DNA of 64,000 nt from Sulfurovum sp. UBA5198 (GTDB lineage Bacteria; Campylobacterota; Campylobacteria; Campylobacterales; Sulfurovaceae). The notes beneath the pieces were generated by a model. The model was given only the letters and a program-made list of their open reading frames with translations. It was not told the origin of the DNA and searched no databases. Shown piece after piece: positions 26,060 through 34,916 of this stretch. The first letter of the stretch is position 1, and each line of letters opens with the position of its first letter. Position numbers and translations under genes: made by a program. The DNA lies in the NCBI GenBank assembly GCA_002412865.1, contig DHVW01000003.1, positions 1-64,000 of the forward strand. Reading direction: 5' to 3'.

Positions 26060-27688
26060 ATGAGTTTTATAAATACACTTATAGATGGAAACGAAGGTGG
26101 TCTAAAACATGAAAGCATGACACCTATGCAAAAGATAGCAATGAGGTTTGTTGTTATTGGATTACTTTATTATGGTTTGGCTGCTGTGGAGGGAATGATT
26201 ATGAGGATGTATCAAATCACACCCCTGCCTTTTATTGATGAAACACACTTCTTCTCAATTATGACAGTGCACCCAATGGTTGGAATTTTTGGTTCTTCTT
26301 ATATGATAGTATTTGGAGCATTTTTATTTCTTACTCCATTTTTAATGAAAAAACCAATATATAGTTTAAAAATGGCTAATCTATCTTGGATTACTATTGG
26401 TGGTGGCACATTTATTATGTGGCTTGCAGGATTTGTTTTCTCTTACGCTCCACTTTACACTCTTTACTGGCCACTTCCTGCTGATACTGCACAGTTTGCT
26501 GCTATTGGTGGTATAGTTTACATTGTTGGTGTTGTTGGGATTATGATTGGAACTTTTCTTTACACTTACAATATATTTAAGACTATTGTATATACGCCAA
26601 AAGGTTGGGATAAACAACCATCAGGAGAGTTGTTAAAATCTGCACTTGGTATTACAGGTCTTTTAAACTTCTTTAGAAAAAAAGATACTGAACATTTAGT
26701 TCCACTCCCTATTGCTGCAATTGCCAGGGGTACTATTGATGTTGGTCTTAATGCTGTTGTTATAAGTAGCGCAGGTATTTTAATCTTAATATACTTAATA
26801 GGTAATGGTCTTTTTGGTATGGATTTACAAGGAAGCTTAGTTGATGCTCTTTTATATAAAAATATTTTTTGGTGGGGTCTTGACTTAGTTGCGGATGGAC
26901 TGGTACTTGTTTTTGTTGCTGGTACTTGGTATTTATTAGCAATGATGATTTCAGGAAAAGATTTATATATGCAAAACATCGCTCGTGCTGCTCTTTTCGT
27001 AGAGATGGTTGTTTCGTGGACTGTTTGGTCTCATCACCTTATGAGTGATCAAGGGCAATCAAACTTTTTAAAAGTTTTATCTGGTGAAGTTGTAACTGCA
27101 TTTGAATTAGTGACTCAAGGTATTGCTGTATTTATTGTATTAACTACACTTTACAAAGCTAAACCTATAAAAGTTACTAATGAACTTAAGTTTTTACTTG
27201 GTGGTATTTTAGGCTTTATGCTTGCTGTTCCAGCTGGAATAATCCAAGCTGACCTTGGTATGAATAGGGTTTTGCATAATACACAGTGGATTATCGGTAA
27301 TCATGTTCATGTTGCTATTTTAATAGGTCTTACGATGACGCTTTACAGTGCTATTTATGTGCTTTTCCCAATTTTAACAAATGGGGTAAAACTTTACTCT
27401 CAAAAACTAGCAAATGCTCACTTCTGGCTTCACCTTATCGGTGGAATAGGTATGGGTGCATTTATGGGTATGGCAGGAATAGACGGTATGTTAAGACGCA
27501 CTATTTATTATAATGGCGAGTATAATACTTATATGATATTAGCTGGTCTTTGTGGAGCTATGATACTCTTGGCATTTGTACTTTTTCTTTATAATATCAT
27601 AATGAGTATAGGTCTTAAAGGACTATTTGGTATTTATGCTCCATCAAAAATTGATACACATGATTGTGTTGTAAAAGCAAAGGATTGA
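26060..27688 (+). CDS. Heme-copper-oxidase-type NO reductase catalytic subunit (atypical)
   Basis: A 542-residue protein with twelve or more helices. Low-spin heme ligands are His71 (TVHPMVGIFG) and His417. The high-spin heme ligand is His415 in NHVHVAIL. The tandem metal ligands are His325-His326 (WSHHLMSD). In helix VI, where oxidases have GHPEVY, the sequence is GLDLVADG: Asp275 takes the place of the metal-binding His, and the cross-linked Tyr is gone. Loss of that Tyr fits NO rather than O2 reduction. Position beside NnrS, hemerythrin and a Crp/Fnr gene supports NO reductase. It differs from cNOR and qNOR; the exact subfamily needs a tree. Confidence 0.8.
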   Translation: MSFINTLIDGNEGGLKHESMTPMQKIAMRFVVIGLLYYGLAAVEGMIMRMYQITPLPFIDETHFFSIMTVHPMVGIFGSSYMIVFGAFLFLTPFLMKKPIYSLKMANLSWITIGGGTFIMWLAGFVFSYAPLYTLYWPLPADTAQFAAIGGIVYIVGVVGIMIGTFLYTYNIFKTIVYTPKGWDKQPSGELLKSALGITGLLNFFRKKDTEHLVPLPIAAIARGTIDVGLNAVVISSAGILILIYLIGNGLFGMDLQGSLVDALLYKNIFWWGLDLVADGLVLVFVAGTWYLLAMMISGKDLYMQNIARAALFVEMVVSWTVWSHHLMSDQGQSNFLKVLSGEVVTAFELVTQGIAVFIVLTTLYKAKPIKVTNELKFLLGGILGFMLAVPAGIIQADLGMNRVLHNTQWIIGNHVHVAILIGLTMTLYSAIYVLFPILTNGVKLYSQKLANAHFWLHLIGGIGMGAFMGMAGIDGMLRRTIYYNGEYNTYMILAGLCGAMILLAFVLFLYNIIMSIGLKGLFGIYAPSKIDTHDCVVKAKD

Positions 27689-27690
27689 TT

Positions 27691-27849
27691 ATGAGATATA
27701 TGGCTATTGTACTTTTACTAATACTGGCTGGAGTTGGTGCACTATTTCTCATCAAGAAGAATGATGTGCTTCTATTAGCAACAATTGCTATCGTCATTAC
27801 TGGCTTTTGGATTGGTGTTATGCAAATTTCAAAAGAGTCAGATTCTTAA
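27691..27849 (+). CDS. Small membrane protein after the NO reductase
   Basis: A 52-residue protein that starts two bases after the reductase stop codon. It has two hydrophobic helices (about residues 3-19 and 26-44) and a short polar end. Small accessory subunits of this kind are common in heme-copper enzymes. It is probably the third gene of the reductase operon. The 150 bases after it are AT-rich with no gene. Confidence 0.7.
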   Translation: MRYMAIVLLLILAGVGALFLIKKNDVLLLATIAIVITGFWIGVMQISKESDS

Positions 27850-28000
27850 TAGATATTTTTGAATTTTTACAGCACTATGATTATAATCAAGTTACAACGA
27901 TTTTCTGTCTAGTAAATTATTTGTTAAATAGTTGGTTTGTGTATTGCTTATGGAAAAATTTTACTTTTAAACTCTTTTATTTTTCGGGGGTGATTACCTT

Positions 28001-28642
28001 TCATTGAGAAGAATGACCGCATAATTTACATCTATTTGCTATAGTAATGGGATTTGTTTTTTCAAGTATTCCATCTTTTTTGAATTTTTTTAGAACCCTA
28101 GAAAGTGTCTCTTGAGTTGTGTTAAGTTCAAAGGCTATATCTTTATGTTTAATGTTTACAAGGTTGTCTTCGTGCGAAAGTATATATTTACTTATTTTTA
28201 CCTCTACACTATTTGAAGTTTCTCTTTCAAATGAGAGCATCAGCCTTACAATTTTTTTGCTAAGAGATCCAACCATTGCCAAAAGTGTGGCATTGTCACT
28301 TAGAAACTCATTCTTGAATCTAGCCAAATCTATCTCAATAGTTTCAATATCGGTTTCTGCTTCTATGGTAGCAGGATAGCATATATCTTCCAGCATGGTA
28401 GTTTCAGCAATAAATATACCACTATTAAATGATGTTACGAATACTTGTTTTAAATTTCCTTGTTGTTTCAAGACTTTTACAGAGCCAGATATGAGGTAGT
28501 ATAGACAATTAGGCTCATCCCCTTCATAAAAAAGTATATCTTTTGAGTTAAATTTTCTTACTTTTGATATGAGTGATAGAGCATTTAGTTTCTCTTCGCT
28601 TAAGTTATCGAAGTATTTTATTTTTTGAAACATCTCTTTCAT
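28001..28642 (-). CDS. Crp/Fnr-family transcription regulator
   Basis: A 213-residue protein with an N-terminal cyclic-nucleotide-binding-type barrel (about residues 10-120), a dimerisation helix and a C-terminal winged helix. The recognition helix contains TQETLSRVLKKF; the E-x-x-S-R pattern matches FNR-type proteins that read TTGAT half sites. The Cys cluster of oxygen-sensing FNR is not at the N-terminus, so a DNR- or NssR-like NO-sensing type is more likely. It follows the hemerythrin gene after 34 bases and is probably in one operon with it. TTGAT-type boxes occur before the hemerythrin and the reductase. Confidence 0.85.
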   Translation of the reverse strand: MKEMFQKIKYFDNLSEEKLNALSLISKVRKFNSKDILFYEGDEPNCLYYLISGSVKVLKQQGNLKQVFVTSFNSGIFIAETTMLEDICYPATIEAETDIETIEIDLARFKNEFLSDNATLLAMVGSLSKKIVRLMLSFERETSNSVEVKISKYILSHEDNLVNIKHKDIAFELNTTQETLSRVLKKFKKDGILEKTNPITIANRCKLCGHSSQ

Positions 28643-28676
28643 ATTTTTATACCTTTATATTGTGGTAAATAGATTT

Positions 28677-29084
28677 TTAACTTTTATTCATTGCTATAAA
28701 TTGAGCAGTTATTGTATCCATTGTTTGTATATGCATCTTTAACCACTCAGTCATTGAACCCAAAAAATATTCTTTTAGCAGTTCATTATCTTTTACACTA
28801 AGCCAATTTGAAAATACCATTTGCATTTCATTAAAAACTTTTATATGTTCTCCTTCGTGCATATGGAGTGCTGGGAAGCCAACTTCTTTCATGAGTCTAA
28901 CTTCATTTGCGAAATGTCCCCTAGTATGCTCGATTAGTTCGTGTAAGATATTAGCTATTTTTTCAACATTCTGCCCATCTTCATCAATGGTGGTTTCAAG
29001 ATTGTTTAGAAGTGTTGCCTCTTCGTTGTGAACCAAATTCATCTCTTCATATGCAACTTGAGGTATGGAGTTTAAATCTATCAT
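28677..29084 (-). CDS. Bacteriohemerythrin
   Basis: A 135-residue four-helix protein with the di-iron ligands of hemerythrins: an early His (LVHNEE), HTRGHFANE, HMHEGEH and a late HIQTMD. Bacterial hemerythrins bind O2 or NO; some help repair iron-sulfur centres or take part in NO detoxification. Here the surrounding NO genes favour the latter, by inference. The promoter (29104-29145) carries a Crp/Fnr-type box. A 5' copy of this gene is found at 25152-25301. Confidence 0.9.
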   Translation of the reverse strand: MIDLNSIPQVAYEEMNLVHNEEATLLNNLETTIDEDGQNVEKIANILHELIEHTRGHFANEVRLMKEVGFPALHMHEGEHIKVFNEMQMVFSNWLSVKDNELLKEYFLGSMTEWLKMHIQTMDTITAQFIAMNKS

Positions 29085-29158
29085 AATATGACCTTTTGTA
29101 GTAATTATATAGTGTATTTGAAAAATTTTTATTGATTAAGGTTAAGGTGCTATGATTT
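28973..29158. repeat. Right copy of the hemerythrin 5' direct repeat
   Basis: This is the intact counterpart of 25188-25375 and includes the first 37 or so codons of the hemerythrin, its ribosome site and its promoter. The copies differ by scattered substitutions, so the duplication is not recent. Confidence 0.85.
29104..29145 (-). promoter_or_regulatory. Hemerythrin-regulator promoter with Crp/Fnr-type box
   Basis: On the minus strand the box TTAACCTTAATCAA (29145-29132) is centred at about -41.5 relative to the start set by TATAAT at 29109-29104. One half site (ATCAA) is perfect, the other is weaker. Since the Crp/Fnr gene is downstream in the same unit, autoregulation is likely. Confidence 0.65.
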
Positions 29159-29218
29159 TTGATGAGTTTGAAATTTCTTAAATGTCGCTCTGTTGGGACT
29201 TGTTTGATTGTTGTGTGA

Positions 29219-29241
29219 TTTGTGGCCGGGAGAGGGGGATT
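29219..29241. repeat. attL: copy of the tRNA-Ser 3' end
   Basis: The sequence GGCCGGGAGAGGGGGATT and the five bases before it are the same as the end of tRNA-Ser(UGA) at 46675-46697. After GATT the two diverge, so this is a partial tRNA copy of the kind left by site-specific integration. A TTGTTTGATTGT motif stands just upstream of both copies. Confidence 0.9.
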
Positions 29242-29316
29242 TATAAAATAAGGTTTTATTAAGTTTCTTAAAGTCCCCCGAAATAGCCTAAAGTCCCCTG
29301 TACACCGTGCTTTGCT

Positions 29317-29343
29317 TAAGTTATGTGTTATGTTAAGTTATGT
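29317..29343. repeat. Tandem TTAAGTTATGT repeat upstream of the integrase
   Basis: TTAAGTTATGT occurs at 29317-29327 and 29333-29343, a spacing of 16 bases. AAAGTCCCC is also repeated just before it. The stretch lies between attL and the integrase gene, where excisionase or integrase arm sites are expected. Confidence 0.45.
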
Positions 29344-29370
29344 ATACTTTTGCTAAGAAATTCAAAAGAT

Positions 29371-29391
29371 GGGTAGCAATAGGGTAGCAAA
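29371..29391. repeat. Left copy of the GGGTAGCAA double repeat
   Basis: GGGTAGCAA-TA-GGGTAGCAAA lies directly before the integrase ATG. The same 21 bases occur at 46586-46606, near the other end, in the same orientation. Two identical nine-base units per site suggest arm-type binding sites of the integrase. The site overlaps the ribosome-binding region of the integrase, so binding could also repress it. Confidence 0.65.
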
Positions 29392-30468
29392 ATGGCAAGA
29401 TTAAAATCAAAAAAATACACAGGTCTGTACCTCAATCATCTAGATGATGGAGATGTAAGTTACTCTATTAACTACAAAGATGACAACCGTAAAAAAGTTT
29501 GGTATACCGTAGGCAAAAAATCCCAAGGTATCACAGAACCATTTGCAAACAATAAACGAAATGAACTCCTAAATCAAATTAGATTAGGGATTGACCCCTT
29601 GGCTCATAAAAAACAAAAGCAGATTGTGACATTTGATAGTATCGCAATGAAGTATTTTGATGATAAATATCTCAACAAAACAAACAATCAACAAATGGGG
29701 CGATATAATCTACACATGAAGCCAATATTTGGTAATAAATCAATCAATGATATTAAGCATGAAGATATAGACAAGTTGCGACGCTCATTGATAAAAGCAC
29801 AAAAAGCAGCAAAAACTATTAACGGTATTATTCAGCTATTAAGCGTGATATTTAATAACGCCAAAGCGACAAATCCATGCAAAGATATCAAAAAGCTAAA
29901 AGAAGATGATAGGCGTGAAAGATACTTAACGAAAGATGAAGTAAGCCTCTTGTTTGAAAATATCCAAGACAATCCACAGATGAGTCTATTTGCCCATTTG
30001 GCTCTAAATACGGGAGGGAGATTGGAGACGATTTTGCATATACAGAAAAAAGATATTAATATATCCAACAGCAGTCTAGTGTTGCATGACCTAAAAAGTA
30101 GTAGCACATATACTGGTTTTATCGGGGAAAACCTAAAAGCTATATTGTCGCCCATACTTAGAGAAATGCAACCAAATGATTATATCGTAGGTGGCAAGGA
30201 TACAAAGGCGGCATCAAGAACAGTACGGAGACACTTCAAGGAGATATTCGATAGGCTATTTAATGAGGGATTGGATAGTAAGGATGCAAAAAATAGAGTG
30301 GTTATACATACTCTTAGGCATACATTCGCCAGTCAACTTGCCATTAATGGCACATCGCTCTTCATCATACAAAAGTTACTTAATCATAAAGACATCACAC
30401 ACACCCAAAGATACGCCAAACTAGCCCCTGACAGCGGACAAGAAGCCGTAAGGAATTTGTTCGGGTGA
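29392..30468 (+). CDS. int: Tyrosine integrase of the mobilizable element
   Basis: A 358-residue site-specific recombinase. The N-terminal part (1-75) resembles the arm-binding domain of tRNA-targeting integrases, residues 78-165 are the SAM-like core-binding domain, and 175-350 the catalytic domain. Catalytic residues are Arg210 (NTGGRLET), His306 and Arg309 (HTLRHTF), His332 (NHKDIT) and Tyr341 (THTQRYAKL). It sits 150 bases inside attL and reads into the element. All catalytic residues are intact, so the element may still move. Confidence 0.93.
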   Translation: MARLKSKKYTGLYLNHLDDGDVSYSINYKDDNRKKVWYTVGKKSQGITEPFANNKRNELLNQIRLGIDPLAHKKQKQIVTFDSIAMKYFDDKYLNKTNNQQMGRYNLHMKPIFGNKSINDIKHEDIDKLRRSLIKAQKAAKTINGIIQLLSVIFNNAKATNPCKDIKKLKEDDRRERYLTKDEVSLLFENIQDNPQMSLFAHLALNTGGRLETILHIQKKDINISNSSLVLHDLKSSSTYTGFIGENLKAILSPILREMQPNDYIVGGKDTKAASRTVRRHFKEIFDRLFNEGLDSKDAKNRVVIHTLRHTFASQLAINGTSLFIIQKLLNHKDITHTQRYAKLAPDSGQEAVRNLFG

Positions 30469-30621
30469 GGTGTTGTTGTCCGCAAATATATATGAAATGC
30501 TTGTGAATCATATAACAACACATGGTACATTTAAAATCAATCGTCAAGTATATATTGGTGAATTATGTTTTTTGATTCTGTAAATAATTTTTGATATCTA
30601 TCTTCTGAATATAATTATCTT

Positions 30622-30981
30622 TTTGCAAACAATAAACGGAATGAACTTTTGAATGAAACCAGATTAGGGATTGACCCTTTAGCTCATAAAAAACAAAAAC
30701 AAATTGTGACTTTTGATAGTATCGCAATGAAGTATTTTGATGATAAATATCTCAATAAAACAAATAATCAACAAATGGGGCGTTATAATCTACACATGAA
30801 GCCAATATTTGACAATAAATCAATCAATGATATTAAGCATAAAGATATAGACAAGCTACAACGATCATTGATAAAAGCAGCAAAAACGATTAACGGCATT
30901 ATTCAGCTATTAAGCGTGATATTTAATAACGCCAAAGTGACAAATTCATCGAAGCCATTAAAGCTCACAAGTAGAAAATAA
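30622..30981 (+). pseudogene. Partial duplicate of the integrase gene
   Basis: The frame repeats integrase codons 51 to about 162 (FANNKRNELLNETRLGIDPL onward) with few changes and a three-codon deletion in the AQKAAK stretch. It then runs out in KPLKLTSRK. The N-terminal region and the whole catalytic domain are missing. A TTG inside could start a peptide of 110 residues. The 150 bases before it carry no gene. It is a scar of duplication or of a second, related element. Confidence 0.88.
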
Positions 30982-31074
30982 CTTATCTAACCTAGAATGT
31001 TATGTTCTTGTCAAATATGCAGCGGATGTGTTGAAGCGATAAAATTAAAGGAATAAAATAACTATTATATAGGA

Positions 31075-31773
31075 TCATATTTTTTTCTCAAAAGCCTTTA
31101 GTTGCTCTTCTTTATTCCGATAATCACCCATAAATTTTTTAATCAAAGCCCAGAATTCTTTCGAGTGATTTTTGTAAGCAATATGCGCAAGTTCATGAAT
31201 AACTGTATACTCAATCAGTGAAGATGATAATTTCATGAGTTCAGGATTAAAGGTGAGACGATTCCTAGGCGAACAGCTTCCCCATTTAGTATCAGATAGA
31301 CGAAATCCGATATACTCAGGGAAAAGCTTCATGATATTGCTCCACTTCTTTACCAGCTTTGTGATCTTCTCCTGAGCCTTCTGCTTGTAAAACTGATCAA
31401 TAGCTTCATTAAGGTCGAGTTGATTGACCTTAAAAGGTGTTTTAATCTTGAACTTTGAATGAATAAAGTCCACTTCAATATAGTCACGCTCTTCTTTAAT
31501 CAATTCCACATAATAGCTTTTTCCAAGATAGAAAAAACGTGAACCAGTCATAATTTCTCCATAGTCTATCGACTCGCCCAGTGCTTCGAGCTTTTTAGCG
31601 ATCCATGAAGCTTTACATTTTACAAGTTTATTGATCTCTTCATTGCTCACTGAATCAGGAGCTTTGACTAGTATGCCTTTATCCCTTTCAGCGGTGATAT
31701 AAGTATGCTTCAAGCTATTATTGCGTTGTACTTCGAACAATATAGTTCTAGTGCCGTATTCGACGTTTATCAT
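31075..31773 (-). CDS. DUF45 (YgjP-like) zinc metallopeptidase
   Basis: A 232-residue protein with the gluzincin-like motif HELAH followed by a further His (VIHELAHIAYKNHSKEFW) near residue 192, and the GSCSPRNRLTFNPELM region typical of DUF45. It overlaps hsdR by four bases (ATGA) and so is translated with it. DUF45 genes are very often attached to type I restriction genes, but their role there is unknown; processing of a restriction subunit is one possibility. Confidence 0.88.
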   Translation of the reverse strand: MINVEYGTRTILFEVQRNNSLKHTYITAERDKGILVKAPDSVSNEEINKLVKCKASWIAKKLEALGESIDYGEIMTGSRFFYLGKSYYVELIKEERDYIEVDFIHSKFKIKTPFKVNQLDLNEAIDQFYKQKAQEKITKLVKKWSNIMKLFPEYIGFRLSDTKWGSCSPRNRLTFNPELMKLSSSLIEYTVIHELAHIAYKNHSKEFWALIKKFMGDYRNKEEQLKAFEKKI

Positions 31774-34757
31774 TGATTTTCCAAAATCTCCAGAATATCA
31801 ATCGGCAGTGTCTTCAAAAGCTCTTGATCTATTCCAGAGGTGCGAAGCAGCGACTTAATCTCTTTTCTCATAGTCTTTTTGATATCATCATGATCTTTCC
31901 AGTCAGCTTTTTGCAGATAAATCCCAATCTTGTCAAAAATGGCTGTTGTAAATCCTTTTGGATCAGAGAGCACTTTTTCTAATTTTTTGTAAACTGGAAA
32001 TTGTTCTGTTGAAGCAAGACCCAACCGTCGCCACTCGTCTTTTGAGTTTATAATCTCTTCTTGGATTTTATGGAATTCAAAAAGCAGTTGAGCTTGATCT
32101 ATCCGATCCTCTTCACGATCTCTAATCAACCGCTCAAGTCGTTTTGCTAAATCGTCATAGAACTCGGGGTTCTCTTTTTTATTAGCTTGGATCGTGTGTT
32201 TGATCCTATTTGCAATCGTCAACTCTTTGGTTTTACCGCCCTTGCGTGCCAACTCTTCTTCAAACCGTTTTGAGTCTGTGATATCTACCGCTTCGGAGAG
32301 CAGATAATGCACTCCTGTTGCCCTTAAGTGTTCATCGATAATCATTTGAATCTTTTTACTCTCTTCTTTCGTGATAAAGAGCTTTTCAGGGGTATATGTA
32401 TTGACCGCTTCAAGTTTAATATCGTTAAAGAGTTTTAAATCATACTCATATGCCACGGCAAATGGATCAGGCAGCACAATATCCATAGACTTGTTAAAGA
32501 GCTTCACCAGCTCAATGTATTTATCTCTCAAGTCGTCAGGTTCGAGATACAATACACATGCGTCCACAAACTTGTCTCGCTCTTTATGACGATCTATTTT
32601 AATGGTGTTAAAATACGCCATTATCTTAGAATGACGGTTTTCAAGTATGGTTTTTTCATTCTCAATGTTTGTCATAACATCGTTGGCTTCTAGATCACCA
32701 CTGAATATTTTTAATGCGTCAGTGAGATAGTTGGTAATCCCTGCATAATCGACGACAAGCCCATACTCTTTTCCGCTGCTTGTACGATTTACTCGTGCTA
32801 TAGCTTGAAGAAGGTTATGCTCTTTGAGAAGCTTATCGATATACATGCATTGAACGATAGGAGCGTCATAACCAGTGAGCAACATGTCCGACACGATCAA
32901 GATCGCTGTATTGTCAAACTGCTTTTTGCCACCTCTACTCAAATCAGTTTCGCTTCCAAAAGGGAGCTTAAAATTCTCGATTGCCGTTTTTACCTGATCT
33001 TCTGGTGTTGCCAAATCTCTAAACTCAGCAGGGTCTTTTTTGGTGTTTAAACTCATAATCACCTTAGTCTCAAAGGTATTTAGCCCATGCTGCTTCAGCA
33101 TTAAAAATGCTTTTTGATATGCAATAGCTTGATAACGATTGTGACACACTAGCATGGCTTTAAAGCCATCCGGATAAATCTTTTCTTTATAGTGATTTAT
33201 GATATGTTTAGCTATCTCTTCGACTCTTCGTTTTGCGACTAAAAAGCTATCTAAACTTGCTGCTTTGCTTTTGAGCTTAGCCTGTTTTTCTTCGCTCTCA
33301 TTTCCGAATGTCGCACTAAATACTTCATTCATAAGTTCTTTTTCTATGAAAAAATCTGGCATTCCTGTCTGATAATGGATCGCCAATGTATTGCCGTCTT
33401 CGACCGATTGTTTAATGGTGTACTTATCAATATAATCTCCGCCGTAAAACTCTCGCAGCGTTGATTTAGATTCTTTGTCTATTGGTGTCCCCGTAAAGGC
33501 AATGAACTTAGCTTTAGGCAATGCGCTTCGCATATATGCCGCCGTCATGCCATATTGGCTTCTATGTGCCTCATCTATCAGGACAAATATATTCTCTTTA
33601 TCAGATAGCACTTCCACATTATCTCTTTGCTCTTCGGCACGTTCTTGGAACTTATGAATCGTCGTCATAAGTGTTTTCCCATAAGTATCTTTGAGTAGCT
33701 CCTTGAGATTGGCGATACTTGTCGTTTGAATCGGATTGTCAAATCCAACGCGTCTAAACGTGGAACTGATTTGATTATCGAGATCGATTCTATCTGTCAC
33801 CACTAAAATAGTGGGATTATCAAACCCAGCCTCTTCCCGGCGTAGTTTTGTCGCCAAATAGATCATGGTGATCGATTTACCTGATCCTTGGGTATGCCAT
33901 ACGACACCGCCCTTGTTCGTTGTCTGTAATCGATCAAGAATTTTATTGACCGCTCGAAGCTGTTGATAGCGTGGGAGCTTTTTGATTGTTCGCCCCTGAT
34001 CCACTTCGAAGATCGTGAAGTTTCGAACTATGTCCAAGAATACATCTTTTTGAAACAAAGCATGGATCAAGATATCCTGAGCCGTTGGCTCCCGATCCAC
34101 TAATTCATGTACTGCTGTAACGTCGTCGGCTCTATATTTAGCATAGTGAGGAAAACTTCCGCCGATAGTTCCATAGAGGGCTTTTCCCTTATTGATCCCC
34201 ACACAAATTTGATTGTAGTGAAAGAGCTTCGGGGAATTGGTTTGATAATACTCCAAATCACTGATAGCGTCGGTGATACTCACCTTGGGGGATTTAGCTT
34301 CGATTACAGCCAAAGGTAAGCCATTGACATAAACGATCAGGTCAGGGATTGAATTATTCCCATGACCGTGGTGTTTCATTTGATTGACGATGAGAAAATC
34401 GTTGTTCATAATATTTTGATAATCGATCAGAAAAACAGGTTGAGGCTTAAAATCAGGAGTCGGTTTTTCGGTGATAGCGTCACTTTTAGTGATTAGCTCA
34501 AAAGCTCTTTGATTCGCTTCCATAAGAGAACTCGTTGGGATCGTAGTAATATTACGAATCACTTTTTCGAGAACATTCCCACTGAGCCACGGGTTGATAT
34601 GCACCAGAGCCGATCTGAGCCGATCCAGCAGCACTACCTCATTGATGGAGATTCTTGAGTCTTCCAATGAAGCGTCGATATAGTTGTATCCTAGCTTTTG
34701 AAAGAGTTCGATTGCTGGAAGTTCACTTTGGATATATTCTGGTGTATATTGGCTCAT
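31770..34757 (-). CDS. hsdR: Type I restriction enzyme, R subunit
   Basis: The motor and nuclease subunit, 995 residues. An N-terminal PD-(D/E)xK nuclease is visible as SIPDLIVYVNGLPLAVIEAK near residues 140-160. Helicase motifs follow: Walker A HTQGSGKSITM, DEAH as LIDEAHRSQYG, motif III FTGTP, and motif VI QAIARVNRT. A helical C-terminal region would bind the methylase complex. It is separated from hsdMS by about 5 kb of defence and toxin genes, all but two on the same strand. Confidence 0.95.
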   Translation of the reverse strand: MSQYTPEYIQSELPAIELFQKLGYNYIDASLEDSRISINEVVLLDRLRSALVHINPWLSGNVLEKVIRNITTIPTSSLMEANQRAFELITKSDAITEKPTPDFKPQPVFLIDYQNIMNNDFLIVNQMKHHGHGNNSIPDLIVYVNGLPLAVIEAKSPKVSITDAISDLEYYQTNSPKLFHYNQICVGINKGKALYGTIGGSFPHYAKYRADDVTAVHELVDREPTAQDILIHALFQKDVFLDIVRNFTIFEVDQGRTIKKLPRYQQLRAVNKILDRLQTTNKGGVVWHTQGSGKSITMIYLATKLRREEAGFDNPTILVVTDRIDLDNQISSTFRRVGFDNPIQTTSIANLKELLKDTYGKTLMTTIHKFQERAEEQRDNVEVLSDKENIFVLIDEAHRSQYGMTAAYMRSALPKAKFIAFTGTPIDKESKSTLREFYGGDYIDKYTIKQSVEDGNTLAIHYQTGMPDFFIEKELMNEVFSATFGNESEEKQAKLKSKAASLDSFLVAKRRVEEIAKHIINHYKEKIYPDGFKAMLVCHNRYQAIAYQKAFLMLKQHGLNTFETKVIMSLNTKKDPAEFRDLATPEDQVKTAIENFKLPFGSETDLSRGGKKQFDNTAILIVSDMLLTGYDAPIVQCMYIDKLLKEHNLLQAIARVNRTSSGKEYGLVVDYAGITNYLTDALKIFSGDLEANDVMTNIENEKTILENRHSKIMAYFNTIKIDRHKERDKFVDACVLYLEPDDLRDKYIELVKLFNKSMDIVLPDPFAVAYEYDLKLFNDIKLEAVNTYTPEKLFITKEESKKIQMIIDEHLRATGVHYLLSEAVDITDSKRFEEELARKGGKTKELTIANRIKHTIQANKKENPEFYDDLAKRLERLIRDREEDRIDQAQLLFEFHKIQEEIINSKDEWRRLGLASTEQFPVYKKLEKVLSDPKGFTTAIFDKIGIYLQKADWKDHDDIKKTMRKEIKSLLRTSGIDQELLKTLPIDILEILENQ

Positions 34758-34916
34758 GAGTTCTCTCTTTAATTAGTTTAGTTTTTAACATAATCCTAAG
34801 GAATATATGTTATCATATTGGTTGAATTCACTACCCATGGTAGTTAAATCTATCGAGGTTTTGGTCGCTAAATCAGTGGCTAAAGCACGTTTTGTATCTT
34901 GCAAAAAGGCATTTTT

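Noticed and set aside
23928..27849. A full denitrification cluster with nitrite or nitrous oxide reductase
   Set aside because: Only NO-related genes are present; no nir or nos gene is found anywhere in the window.
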